Assembly: GCA_002066995.1 (NCBI GenBank) | Contig: MWTC01000024.1 | Span: 1 to 44,891 of the forward strand | DNA: 44,891 bases | Direction of reading: 5' to 3' | Origin: Sphingobacteriales bacterium UTBCD1 | Lineage (GTDB): Bacteria > Bacteroidota > Bacteroidia > Chitinophagales > Chitinophagaceae | Shown here: piece by piece, positions 9,383 to 17,593 of the stretch | How the letters are laid out: each line of letters starts with the position of its first letter | Position numbering within the stretch: position 1 is the first letter of the stretch | Notes under the pieces: generated by a model | Told to the model about the DNA's origin: nothing | What the model saw: only the letters and a program-made list of their open reading frames with translations | Databases searched by the model: none | Translations under genes and position numbers: made by a program

Positions 9383-9964
9383 TCATATCTCTTCTCCGCC
9401 ATCTTCAGACATTTCATCATCGGAAATGCTAAGTTCATCTGCATCGCCTTCCTCACCTTCTTCACCTTCTTCACCAAATCCTTCTGTTCCTTTGCTGAGG
9501 TCATATTTTTCTTCCACATCAGAAAATTTCTCTCCCAGCAATCCTTTGGTGCCGTACTGGCTTGGAGGAATACCTTCTGACCGGATCATTGCAGGATAAG
9601 TAAGCCGCGGGTCTTCGTCCCTGGAGACATTGATCAGCTCCACAAGAAAGGTCCAGTTTTTATTAAAATCGTACAGGTAAATAAAACGCTGGTTAGGGTC
9701 TTTGATCTCTGACCCGATCATGGTATCTGACATGATCAGCGGCGGAACTTTATACTCCTTATCATATTTTTCCAGGCTGATCTCCCTGCCTCTTTGCCAA
9801 TGGTCATTACTGCGGAAAAAAGTTGCCTGGTGCTTATTATCAAAATCGTATGATTTTAAAATAGCGCCATGCAGGTCCAGAAACGTTTTTGTATGCGGGA
9901 TTGCGATATCCCGGTACACACTCTCATCTTCTTCGAAATAGATCCTGAATTTCAAAATTGCCAT
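9383..9964 (-). CDS. Plasmid pRiA4b ORF-3-like family protein with acidic tail
   Basis: The first 130 residues of this 193-residue protein resemble the plasmid pRiA4b ORF-3-like family (IS1096 TnpR-like), whose biochemical role is unknown. Recognisable parts are a beta-rich start (ILKFRIYFEEDESVYRDIAIP), the central LHGAILKSYDFDNKHQATFF and the YLYDFNKNWTFLVELI segment. The last 40 residues are almost entirely Glu, Asp, Gly and Ser (GEEGEEGEEGDADELSISDD) and are probably disordered. The protein lies in a minus-strand run between the CCA-type nucleotidyltransferase (42 nt upstream) and miaA (55 nt downstream), both tRNA genes. That hints at a stable chromosomal role rather than a mobile passenger (inference). 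I assign no function. Confidence 0.75.
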   Translation of the reverse strand: MAILKFRIYFEEDESVYRDIAIPHTKTFLDLHGAILKSYDFDNKHQATFFRSNDHWQRGREISLEKYDKEYKVPPLIMSDTMIGSEIKDPNQRFIYLYDFNKNWTFLVELINVSRDEDPRLTYPAMIRSEGIPPSQYGTKGLLGEKFSDVEEKYDLSKGTEGFGEEGEEGEEGDADELSISDDEMSEDGGEEI

Positions 9965-10006
9965 ACTACGAATTTACAATTTATTGCCTTAGCACGGAGC
10001 CTGTAT

Positions 10007-11455
10007 TTAAGATCTTTCTTTTACCGGCTTTAATCCCATTTCTTTTGCTTTAGCAATCATAAAATCATACGCCGCTTCATATGTATTCGGGATTACGGCA
10101 TCCAGCATTGCTTCTTTAATTGCGTTCTTCAGATCACCAACAGGTTTTGAAGGGGGCAACCCGAAAATTTCCATGATCATTTCACCACTGACCGGCGGCT
10201 GCCAGTTGCGGATATGATCTTTTTCTTCCACCTCCTTGCATCGCTTGCGTACCAATTGGAAATTCTCCCTGAATTTTTTCAGCTTATATTTATTTTTTGA
10301 AGTGATGTCTGCTTCGCAGAGCAACATCAGCGATTCAAAATCATCTCCCGCATCAAACAACAAACGCCGGATGGCAGAGTCTGTAATATTCTCCTTTGTC
10401 AGGCTGATCGGCCTTAAATGCAACTCCACCATTTTCCTCACGAAATTCATTTTCTCATTAAGAGGAAGTTTCATTGCAGCAAATATCTTCGGCACCATTC
10501 TTCCGCCCACTACTTCATGCCCGTGAAAAGTCCAGCCATGCCCCTCTTCAAATTTTTTTGTAGCCGGCTTGGCAATATCATGCAACAAAGCTGCCCACCG
10601 CAACCAAAGATCACCTGTATTCAATGAAAGATTATCCAGCACCTGCAAGGTGTGATGGAAATTATCTTTATGCCCATGCCCGTCTTTATATTCGGCCCCT
10701 GCCAAGTCAACTAACTGTGGAAAAATAATATGCAATATCCCGCTTTCATACAACAACAGGAACCCGACAGAAGGTTCAGGACTCAGGATGATCTTGTTCA
10801 GTTCATCGGTGATGCGCTCCCGGGAAACTATGCTGATCCGGTGTGCCTCGCTGGTCATTGCATCAAAAGTTTTCTTTTCGATGGTAAATCCCAATTGTGA
10901 AGCAAAACGTGCAGCCCTCATCATCCGGAGAGGATCATCACTGAAAGTGATTTTAGGATCGGAAGGAGTGCGTATAATCCTTTCTTCCAGGTCTTTTTTC
11001 CCGTTAAAGGGATCGATCAGTCTTCCATAACCTGCCTGACCGGCAGGAAGGTCACTTTCATTCAGGCTGATGGCAAGTGTATTGATGGTAAAATCCCTTC
11101 GGTTCTGATCATCTTCCAGTGTCCCGGGCACCACATCAGGCTTGCGTGAATGATAGCGATAACTTTCTTTCCTGGCTCCCACAAATTCAATTTCCATACC
11201 TTCTGCCTTTATATGTGCTGTACCGAAATTTTTAAAGTAATTCACATGCGGAGCCGGGTTAAAACGCTTTGCCACTGTTTTTGCCAGCATAATGCCATCA
11301 CCGGCACAAACAATATCTACATCTTTTGTTGGCCTTCCAATGATTTTATCCCGTACAAATCCCCCTATAAGAAAGCAAGGCACGCCAATTTCAGCAGCAG
11401 CATGAGCGATCTTTTTAAAAACAAACAACTCTTTTTCCGTACACTTAATATCCAT
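10007..11455 (-). CDS. cca: CCA tRNA nucleotidyltransferase-type enzyme with HD domain
   Basis: This 482-residue enzyme of the class II poly(A) polymerase/CCA-adding family should build or repair the 3' CCA end of tRNAs. The nucleotidyltransferase head has GGFVRD and the catalytic carboxylates in DVD (Asp45, Asp47), then RRDFTINTLA near residue 120 and DPLRMMRAARF near 174. An HD phosphohydrolase domain follows, with LLHDIAKP (His292, Asp293). Residues 136-142 (LPAGQAG) look like an insertion encoded by a palindromic element between LNESD and YGRLIDPFNG, a place where homologues normally run on without a gap (from memory of the family). The tRNA-Asp in this window carries an encoded CCA, so repair may be part of the role. 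Confidence 0.92.
   Translation of the reverse strand: MDIKCTEKELFVFKKIAHAAAEIGVPCFLIGGFVRDKIIGRPTKDVDIVCAGDGIMLAKTVAKRFNPAPHVNYFKNFGTAHIKAEGMEIEFVGARKESYRYHSRKPDVVPGTLEDDQNRRDFTINTLAISLNESDLPAGQAGYGRLIDPFNGKKDLEERIIRTPSDPKITFSDDPLRMMRAARFASQLGFTIEKKTFDAMTSEAHRISIVSRERITDELNKIILSPEPSVGFLLLYESGILHIIFPQLVDLAGAEYKDGHGHKDNFHHTLQVLDNLSLNTGDLWLRWAALLHDIAKPATKKFEEGHGWTFHGHEVVGGRMVPKIFAAMKLPLNEKMNFVRKMVELHLRPISLTKENITDSAIRRLLFDAGDDFESLMLLCEADITSKNKYKLKKFRENFQLVRKRCKEVEEKDHIRNWQPPVSGEMIMEIFGLPPSKPVGDLKNAIKEAMLDAVIPNTYEAAYDFMIAKAKEMGLKPVKERS
11031..11047. repeat. Short palindromic element inserted in-frame in cca
   Basis: CCTGCC (11031-11036) and GGCAGG (11042-11047) flank TGACC and form a 6-bp inverted repeat. 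Read on the minus strand it encodes most of LPAGQAG in the nucleotidyltransferase. Similar LPAGxAG peptides from CCTGCC-type palindromes recur in Bacteroidota proteins (general recollection, not searched here). Confidence 0.6.
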
Positions 11456-11500
11456 ACAGGCAAAAATAAGAAAGGAAGGCGGATGGGGATAAACGCAATT

Positions 11501-12496
11501 TTATGGTAATGTGTTTAACAGTTGCTCTGTCCTGATGGTATGAGCGCAATTGAAATGCCCTAAAGGGCAGGCTTTTCTGCCATGCAACCCGCAAGGCCTG
11601 CAGGTAAGTTTTTGATCTGTTTCCACAATAAAACTTTTATCAGACAAAGGGGTAAAACCAAAAGAGGGTACCGTGGAGCAATAAATTGCCGTAACCGGTG
11701 CATTCATTGCGGAAGCAAAGTGCAGCGGTGCAGAATCATTCGCATAATTCATTGCGGCATCTTTCATCAGCGCTGCAGATTGAAGAAAACTCAGTTGGCC
11801 ACAGAGATCCGTCACTAATTTATGTGTTGTCGTATTTTTTATCTCTTCTGCCAGTTCTTTATCACCCGGAGCGCCTAAAATATAAACTGAATAATGAGCA
11901 GGGATCCTATTTAAAAAATCGATCCATTTCTCTTTAGGATAACGTTTGGTGAACCAGACAGAAGCAGGGCAAACGGTGATATAAGGGCTTCCTTTAAATT
12001 TTTGAATAAACTTTTCATCTTCCGCTGAAGGATATAACACCGGTTTAGCCGGCACTGTATCAGTGAAGTCCTGAATCAGTTCATGGTTACGGATGATCTC
12101 ATGTTTATTAATTCCTTTCATCTTCAACTGGTGCTTCACTTTTTCAGAAAAAAGGAAACTGAATGGATTTTTATCAAACCCAACAGTGGATTCAGCACCT
12201 GAAAATACCGTCAGGAAACCGGTAGCAGCAAACCGCTGTGCATTTATTACCTTATTATATTTTCTTTTCCTGATCTGCCTGAGCAGTTTCCACAAGTTGC
12301 TGTACTTATTCCGGTTTTTATTCCAGACCAGTACCTCACGCAATAAAGGATGGCCGGTGAGTAATCCTTCATTTCCTTTCCTGACCAGGAAATCAATTGC
12401 GGCCCCCGGAAAATGCTGATGCAGTTTTTCGATCAGCCCTGTGGTCAGCACCACATCACCAATGAAAGCCGTTTGTATGATCAGAAATTTTTTCAT
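11501..12496 (-). CDS. Glycosyltransferase family 9 (heptosyltransferase-like)
   Basis: This 331-residue GT9 protein resembles WaaF/WaaC ADP-heptose:LPS heptosyltransferases, which act in the cytoplasm on the lipopolysaccharide inner core. Family features are the N-terminal Rossmann start MKKFLIIQTAFIGDVVLTTGLIE, the central VCPASVWFTKRYPKEKW loop where the nucleotide-sugar domain begins, and the late NDSAPLHFASAMNAPVTAIY segment. The C-terminus has a Cys-rich stretch (CRPCGLHGRKACPLGHFNC) that is common in this family. A heptose-7-phosphate kinase at 40168 in the same window supports a heptose pathway, but the exact acceptor cannot be read. It follows tsaC with only 9 nt between them, so the two are probably co-transcribed. 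Confidence 0.9.
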   Translation of the reverse strand: MKKFLIIQTAFIGDVVLTTGLIEKLHQHFPGAAIDFLVRKGNEGLLTGHPLLREVLVWNKNRNKYSNLWKLLRQIRKRKYNKVINAQRFAATGFLTVFSGAESTVGFDKNPFSFLFSEKVKHQLKMKGINKHEIIRNHELIQDFTDTVPAKPVLYPSAEDEKFIQKFKGSPYITVCPASVWFTKRYPKEKWIDFLNRIPAHYSVYILGAPGDKELAEEIKNTTTHKLVTDLCGQLSFLQSAALMKDAAMNYANDSAPLHFASAMNAPVTAIYCSTVPSFGFTPLSDKSFIVETDQKLTCRPCGLHGRKACPLGHFNCAHTIRTEQLLNTLP

Positions 12497-12505
12497 TCTC
12501 TTGTT

Positions 12506-13075
12506 TTACGGACGAATGACTGAAATCTTCCCACCTTCCCATTTTACAACTGATGAGGGCGGGGCAGTTTTTTCTTCCTCCTGCCTGTATGTTGCAGTAA
12601 AATCCACTGCATTTTTAATTACGTCACTCACCTGTTTGAAATTCTGCGGCGATGAGGCACCGGAAATATTTGCAGAAGTTGAAACGATCGGCTTGCCGAA
12701 TTTTTTTATCAATTGATTGCAAAAAGCATCTTTACATACCCGTATGGCAATTGTCCGGTCATGCCCCGAAAGATTTTTTGCAAGGCCTTTTGCCTTATGA
12801 TAAATGACTGTCGTGGGCTTAGCGGCTTGCTCCAGGTATTCAAAAATCCCCTGATCAGGCTCTTCTACATATTTCAGAATATCTTTTTCATCTGCCACCA
12901 GTATGATCATTGATTTTTCGCCGGGCCTCCTTTTTAAACGATAGATCTTCTCTACCGCTTTTTCATTGGTGGCATCACAACCAATTCCCCAAATGGTATC
13001 GGTCGGGTACAGGATCAACCCTCCGGATCGTAATACTTCATTACACTGAATAAGACTGTAATCAAAACTATTCAT
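12506..13075 (-). CDS. tsaC: L-threonylcarbamoyladenylate synthase (Sua5/YciO/YrdC family)
   Basis: TsaC makes threonylcarbamoyl-AMP from threonine, bicarbonate and ATP. This is the first step of the t6A37 modification of ANN-reading tRNAs. The 189-residue protein is a single YrdC domain without the Sua5 C-terminal extension. Key motifs are GGLILYPTDTIWGIGCDATN, the basic KRRPGEKSMIILVAD loop, and IAIRVCKDAFCNQLI with GKPIVSTSANISG. The start ATG is at 13075. It is one of several tRNA-processing genes in this run (with cca and miaA), upstream of the GT9 gene. YciO paralogues share the fold, so a paralogue cannot be excluded without genome context. Confidence 0.9.
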   Translation of the reverse strand: MNSFDYSLIQCNEVLRSGGLILYPTDTIWGIGCDATNEKAVEKIYRLKRRPGEKSMIILVADEKDILKYVEEPDQGIFEYLEQAAKPTTVIYHKAKGLAKNLSGHDRTIAIRVCKDAFCNQLIKKFGKPIVSTSANISGASSPQNFKQVSDVIKNAVDFTATYRQEEEKTAPPSSVVKWEGGKISVIRP

Positions 13076-13174
13076 CAGCTTTCTGGAACAATTTTACAAA
13101 GGTGAAGCTTTTTCAGCAACAGCAATCTTCAGGACGTTTCGAAAAAATAAATAACTACCGGAATGCCCTCCTCT

Positions 13175-14512
13175 TTATCGCAGTATAAAATCTTCGAGGA
13201 ACTTGGTATTAAAATTACCGGAGCGGAACCGATCATCCTGCATTAATTGCAAATGAAACGGGATGGTGGTCTTCACTCCTTCAATGACATATTCGCTTAA
13301 TGCCCTGTACATGGTGGCAATGGCTTCCTGCCGTGTTTGTGCCATAGTGATCAGCTTCCCGATCATGGAATCATAATAAGGCGGAATCACATAACCTGCG
13401 TAAGCATGGCTGTCCACCCGAACTCCATGACCACCCGGCTGGTGAAAAGTGGTGATGCGGCCGGGAGAAGGGCGAAAATCGTTATAAGGATCTTCGGCAT
13501 TGATGCGGCATTCGATGGCACACATCTCGGGTTCATAATCCCTTCCCGAAATCCTCTCTCCCATCGCAATCTTGATCTGCTCTTTAATAAGGTCAAAATT
13601 GATCACTTCTTCAGTAACGCAATGCTCCACCTGGATACGGGTATTCATTTCCATGAAATAGAAATTCCGGTTCTTGTCCACCAAAAATTCCACGGTACCT
13701 ACACTTTCATAATTAATGGCGCTTGCAGCTTTTTTAGCTGCTTCTCCCATTTTCATTCTTAGCTCGGGAGTCATGAAAGGTGAAGGAGACTCTTCCACCA
13801 GTTTCTGATGGCGCCTTTGAATGGAACAATCCCTCTCACTCAGGTGACAAATATTTCCATACTGATCCCCCGCTATCTGGATTTCTATATGGCGTGGCTC
13901 TTCCACATACTTTTCCATATAGATGCCGTCGTTCTTAAATGATGCTGCCGCTTCCGCTTTAGCAGTGGTGTACGCTTTTTCCATCTCAGCTTCCTCCCAT
14001 ACTATTCTCATCCCCTTTCCGCCACCGCCTGCAGTTGCTTTGATCATCACAGGATATCCCATCTGCCTTGCAATTCCCTTGGCTTCATCCAGGCTTTGCA
14101 ATAAACCGTCAGTGCCGGGCACAACCGGTACGCCGGCTTTGATCATCGTTTCTTTCGCACTGATCTTATCTCCCATTGAGCTGATCATCTCCGGTGTAGG
14201 CCCGATGAATTTGATCCCGTAATCACCGCATATTTCAGCAAATTTTGCATTTTCTGCAAGGAAGCCATACCCGGGATGAATTGCGTCCGCATTGGTGATC
14301 TCTGCCGCCGCCATCAGGTAGGCAATATTCAGGTATGATTCACTGCTCTGGGGTTTTCCGATACACACTGCTTCATCGGCAAACTTCACATGCAAACTAT
14401 CCCTGTCAGCAGTTGAATAAACGGCGACTGTTTTTATTCCCATTTCCCTGCACGTACGGATCACACGGAGGGCAATCTCTCCACGATTTGCTATAAGTAC
14501 TTTTTTGAACAC
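13175..14512 (-). CDS. accC: Acetyl-CoA carboxylase, biotin carboxylase subunit
   Basis: AccC carboxylates the biotin on AccB using ATP and bicarbonate, the first half of malonyl-CoA formation in the cytoplasm. The 445-residue protein starts at a GTG (14512) giving [20 protein letters not shown], which fits the family N-terminus exactly, so I prefer it despite the non-ATG codon. The ATP-grasp glycine loop is GGGGKGMR (162-169), and the metal/biotin region is [13 protein letters not shown]. Length is normal. It follows accB by 93 nt, in the common Bacteroidota order efp-accB-accC. That gap contains an 11-bp inverted repeat. Confidence 0.97.
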   Translation of the reverse strand: MFKKVLIANRGEIALRVIRTCREMGIKTVAVYSTADRDSLHVKFADEAVCIGKPQSSESYLNIAYLMAAAEITNADAIHPGYGFLAENAKFAEICGDYGIKFIGPTPEMISSMGDKISAKETMIKAGVPVVPGTDGLLQSLDEAKGIARQMGYPVMIKATAGGGGKGMRIVWEEAEMEKAYTTAKAEAAASFKNDGIYMEKYVEEPRHIEIQIAGDQYGNICHLSERDCSIQRRHQKLVEESPSPFMTPELRMKMGEAAKKAASAINYESVGTVEFLVDKNRNFYFMEMNTRIQVEHCVTEEVINFDLIKEQIKIAMGERISGRDYEPEMCAIECRINAEDPYNDFRPSPGRITTFHQPGGHGVRVDSHAYAGYVIPPYYDSMIGKLITMAQTRQEAIATMYRALSEYVIEGVKTTIPFHLQLMQDDRFRSGNFNTKFLEDFILR

Positions 14513-14537
14513 TTTAGAAAATTAAAAATTTAAAAGT

Positions 14538-14584
14538 AAAAATTCAAAATGCGGTTTTTATGATCTGCACCGTTTTTGAATTTT
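14538..14584 (-). other. Inverted repeat in the accB-accC gap
   Basis: AAAATTCAAAA at 14539-14549 pairs perfectly with TTTTGAATTTT at 14574-14584. The 24-nt loop can pair further (CGG with CCG). In the transcript it would form a hairpin between accB and accC. It could be a processing or attenuation site; nothing proves this. Confidence 0.45.
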
Positions 14585-14605
14585 CAATTCTGCATTTAAT
14601 CCCGG

Positions 14606-15100
14606 TCAGGAAGGTTCAACAAGAAATAAAGGCTGGTCGAATTCAACAGGCGAAGCATCTTCCACAAGCACTTTTACAATTTTCCCTTTGACTTCGCTTT
14701 CTATTTCATTGAATAGTTTCATTGCCTCAACAATGCAAACCACGGTACCCGGTGATACTTCACTGCCCACTTCCACAAAATTGGGTTTGTCCGGGGATGC
14801 TTTCCTGTAAAACGTTCCGATCATCGGGCTTTTAATGGTTATAAGATTGGTTTCAGAAGTTTCGCTGGCAGCAGGTTTTCCTTTTTCTGAAGCAGGAGAG
14901 GACGGAGTTGCCGGTTGTAATGTGGATTGTACCGGTGCAGTATAAACAGGCTGAGAACTTACTGCTCCTCCTACTATCTGTGTAATTTTATCTTCTTTTT
15001 GCTTTATTGTTACTCTGAAATCTTTCAGTTCCACTGTCACTTCACCGATATTAGATTTGTTGACCATCTTGATCAACTCCTGAATTTGTTTAAAATCCAT
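14606..15100 (-). CDS. accB: Biotin carboxyl carrier protein of acetyl-CoA carboxylase
   Basis: AccB carries the biotin that AccC carboxylates and that the AccA/AccD transferase uses. I start it at the ATG at 15100 (MDFKQIQELIKMVNKSNIG), giving 164 residues; a TTG three codons upstream is less likely. An N-terminal domain is followed by a Pro/Ala/Ser-rich linker (about residues 50-80) and the biotinyl domain. Biotin attaches to Lys128 in VEAMKLFNEIE, and the family's thumb region is SPMIGTFYRKASPDKPNFVEVG. It lies between efp (176 nt upstream) and accC, both on the same strand. A near-consensus -7 box (TATCTTTA on the minus strand, 15147-15154) could give it its own start. Confidence 0.96.
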   Translation of the reverse strand: MDFKQIQELIKMVNKSNIGEVTVELKDFRVTIKQKEDKITQIVGGAVSSQPVYTAPVQSTLQPATPSSPASEKGKPAASETSETNLITIKSPMIGTFYRKASPDKPNFVEVGSEVSPGTVVCIVEAMKLFNEIESEVKGKIVKVLVEDASPVEFDQPLFLVEPS

Positions 15101-15276
15101 GTTTTTCAATTTTGCAAGCAGTTTTAGTTTAAAATAAAAAGGGAGTTAAAGATAAGGTAAACATATCGTGAGAACGTAAGATTTTGCGGTTTTTAGATCA
15201 AAAGGGGCTGAAACAGTTGAAAAAACCTGATAAATTAAGGGTTTTCAGGCATTTTTTTGCTTAAAAAGAACCCGAA

Positions 15277-15843
15277 TCAGACCTTCACTCTTTCAACGTA
15301 TTCACCTGTTTTGGTGTTGATCCGTATCAGTTCCCCGTCATTGACAAACAACGGAACATTTACAGAAGCACCGGTTTCTAATGTCGCCGGTTTTAAAGTG
15401 CGGGTTGCCGTATCGCCCCGCATGCCCGGTTCGCAATAAGTTATTTTCAATGATATTTTATCCGGTAATTCGGCTCCCAAAACCTGGTCGTTATCTGTAT
15501 TCACCAGTACGGAAACTTCCTGCCCTTCTTTTAAGTATTGAGGCGCATCAATAGCAGCTTCCTGCAGGGTGATTTGTTCAAATGTCTCGTTATCCATAAA
15601 GCTGTACCCTGTATCATCCTTATACAAAAACTGGTAGGTACGCCTTTCTACCCTTACCGGGTTGATGGTATCCCCGCTGTTCCATACTTTTTCCATAGAA
15701 CGGTTATTATCCACACCTTTCAATTTGGCCCAAACCTTAGCTGCCGCACGGGCTGTTTTGTTTTCACCAAATTCCACCACGGTATAAAGGCTGCCATCCA
15801 TATTCAGGATCATCCCGCGGCTGATATCTGCTGTTGTTGCCAT
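15277..15843 (-). CDS. efp: Translation elongation factor P, arginine-loop type
   Basis: EF-P rescues ribosomes stalled on proline runs. The 188-residue protein has the three-domain layout of the family, with an ending (KPATLETGASVNVPLFVNDGELIRINTKT interrupted by nothing unusual) typical of domain III. The domain I loop that normally reads PGKG, with the lysine modified by EpmA, reads KTARAAAKV here. Arg32 sits at the tip, as in the SGRNSA loop of EF-Ps rhamnosylated by EarP (family knowledge). A perfect -7 box for it lies at 15872-15879. It is the first gene of the efp-accB-accC order. Confidence 0.95.
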   Translation of the reverse strand: MATTADISRGMILNMDGSLYTVVEFGENKTARAAAKVWAKLKGVDNNRSMEKVWNSGDTINPVRVERRTYQFLYKDDTGYSFMDNETFEQITLQEAAIDAPQYLKEGQEVSVLVNTDNDQVLGAELPDKISLKITYCEPGMRGDTATRTLKPATLETGASVNVPLFVNDGELIRINTKTGEYVERVKV

Positions 15844-15871
15844 ATAGTCCTGTTTAAAAAAATTGAGGCTG

Positions 15872-15879
15872 CAAAGATA
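15872..15879 (-). promoter_or_regulatory. -7 box of the efp promoter
   Basis: On the minus strand this reads TATCTTTG, a perfect match to TAnnTTTG and identical to the box in front of the tRNA gene. It predicts a leader of about 25 nt for efp. No clear -33 element is visible. Confidence 0.5.
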
Positions 15880-15994
15880 ATGCGGATCAGCTTTCCGGAA
15901 AAGAGAATTACCTTTATCGCAATCCGGTACAATAATTTGCCACTATCTTATTGTTAAACCTCCACAATTAAACTTATCCAATACATAATCCATT

Positions 15995-16002
15995 TATTTT
16001 TG
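15995..16002 (+). promoter_or_regulatory. -7 box abutting the thioredoxin-like gene
   Basis: TATTTTTG matches TAnnTTTG and ends only 5 nt before the ATG at 16008. If used, transcription would begin at or within a few bases of the start codon, making the message almost leaderless. The region is AT-rich, so a chance match is possible. Confidence 0.35.
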
Positions 16003-16007
16003 ACACC

Positions 16008-16511
16008 ATGAAAAAACAACTTTTACTTGCCATCGCTGTATTCTTGACGTTAGCAAGCTTCGGGCAAAATAATTCAACCAACCTGCCGGCATACAAAAGA
16101 TTTCCCACTCTCCCGCCGGTTAAACTATTACTTACCGACAGCGTCAGGCAGTTCAGCAAGGAAAATTTCAGTAAAAAGAACCCGGTACTCATCATTCTTT
16201 TTAATCCTGACTGCGAACATTGCCAGAAAGAAACCGAAGAACTCCTGGACAGCATTGGCCATTTTAAAAATATCCAGATCGTCATGGCAACGATGATGCC
16301 TTTTGATAAGATGATCACATTTTACAAGCATTACAAACTGGCTAACTATTCCAACATAATAGTGGGACAAGACACAAAATATTTTCTTCCTACATTTTAT
16401 ATGGTCAGCAATCTTCCCTACCTCGCTTTATATACAAAAAGAGGGGATCTTATCACCACGTTTGAAGGCGCTGTGCCCATTCATACAATACTCCAGGAGT
16501 TCAGGAAATAG
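16008..16511 (+). CDS. Secreted thioredoxin-like protein
   Basis: This 167-residue exported protein has a thioredoxin fold and probably acts on disulfides in the periplasm. A signal peptide (MKKQLLLAIAVFLTLASFGQ) is followed by the strand LIILFNPDCEHCQKE, which holds the redox motif C69-E-H-C72; the fold's late segment appears as FYMVSNLPYLALYTKRGDLI. CEHC is not the usual CGPC or CPHC, so the exact activity (reductant, isomerase or neither) cannot be told. It diverges from efp. A -7 box lies immediately in front of the ATG. The 190 bp downstream hold only a small GAAACT-TTC-AGTTTC hairpin and no clear terminator. Confidence 0.85.
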   Translation: MKKQLLLAIAVFLTLASFGQNNSTNLPAYKRFPTLPPVKLLLTDSVRQFSKENFSKKNPVLIILFNPDCEHCQKETEELLDSIGHFKNIQIVMATMMPFDKMITFYKHYKLANYSNIIVGQDTKYFLPTFYMVSNLPYLALYTKRGDLITTFEGAVPIHTILQEFRK

Positions 16512-16701
16512 TTCTTTGTTTGACCTATTGACTGAATGGCCACTTTCAAACAGCCTTATATCCTGCTTCCCGGCTCCCTGTTCTCGGAAACTTTCAGTTT
16601 CGAAGATATATTTCATCGCTTAATGCGATAGAATAATGATGAGAGGCAGGATGAGTCGCACAGATGAGAAGGTAAAAAAACTTAAGGAAAAAAACTTTTG
16701 A

Positions 16702-17235
16702 ATGGTGAACAGGCAAAACGCTATAACCGCTGAGGCAAAAATAAAGTCTGCTCTCTTGGGTGCTGCAGTGGGAGATACTTTGGGAGTTCCCTTTGAGTTT
16801 AAGAGCCGGAAGGCGATTGTACAAAACCCTGTAACGGACATGACCGGGTTCGGCACTTATAATATGCCGGCAGGAACCTGGTCGGACGACAGTTCTTTGA
16901 GCTTCTGCCTTGCCAAAGCTTTAACACAGGGATTCGATCTGAAGGCGATAGCAGAAAATTTCATCAAATGGTACCGGGATAATTTCCGGACACCATTGGG
17001 AACGATATTCGACATCGACATCGGCATCACAACAAGGCAGGCGATTATGCGACTTGAGCAGGGTGAACAACCGGTCCTTGCAGGCGGTTTTGATGAAACC
17101 GAGAATGGCAACGGCTCACTGATGAGGATTTTGCCCTTGCTTTTTTATATACATGAAAAGCCGGTCAATGAACGGTATAAAATAACAAAACAGGTTTCGT
17201 CCATTTTCATGTTGCTGTCGTTCAAATTAAAATGA
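16702..17235 (+). pseudogene. ADP-ribosylglycohydrolase (DraG-like), truncated after 177 residues
   Basis: The first 165 residues match the ADP-ribosylglycohydrolase family, which removes ADP-ribose from modified substrates using a binuclear Mg site. Visible are LLGAAVGDTLGVPFEF (18-33), the metal-site GTWSDDSS (58-65) and NGNGSLMRILPL near residue 140. Complete members have roughly 260-330 residues and a second Asp-rich metal motif near the C-terminus. Here the frame leaves the family pattern after KITKQVSSI and stops 11 codons later. I could not find the missing half in any frame downstream, so the gene looks cut rather than merely frameshifted. It is probably inactive. Confidence 0.8.
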
Positions 17236-17593
17236 CCTGAACAATATGAATGCTCTTCAGCCTTGTTTTATGAAACAGGCATTGACAACTGGGGATTTCT
17301 TACACATTACAATGAATTAACTCTGGAATAGTTGTAGGTATGAAAATATCATAGTTAAAGCTTGCTTCAGGTGGAACACCAACAACAAGAACTGTGAAGA
17401 ATTCTCCACTCTTCAAAACTTCCGGTACCAAAGATTACTTTCACCTCTTGTAGCAATAGATTAATGATGCGTGAAAGGTTACTCCACATACCTGTAAGTG
17501 ATCATGAACACTCCCTGTTAAAACCGCTAACCGCTTACTTGCCTTATCTTTGCGGCAAAATCATTCTTTCACTTCTAAAATATTTTTTGTTAC
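17236..17593. other. 358-bp stretch without a recognisable gene
   Basis: The frame of the truncated glycohydrolase stays open for another 31 codons after its stop (to 17331), with a plausible but unrecognised sequence including YETGIDNWGFLTHYNEL. The rest has scattered stops on both strands. It looks like decayed DNA joined to the truncated gene. The last 50 bases hold the mdh promoter region. Confidence 0.5.
17545..17552 (+). promoter_or_regulatory. -7 box of the mdh promoter
   Basis: TATCTTTG matches TAnnTTTG exactly and lies 41 nt upstream of the mdh ATG. A TGTT at about 17516-17519 is a weak candidate for the -33 element. Confidence 0.5.

Noticed and set aside
11461-11468. A -7-like CAAAAATA in front of cca
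   Set aside because: It would put transcription inside or right at the start codon; the match is AT-only and probably chance, and the gene is likely read from upstream.
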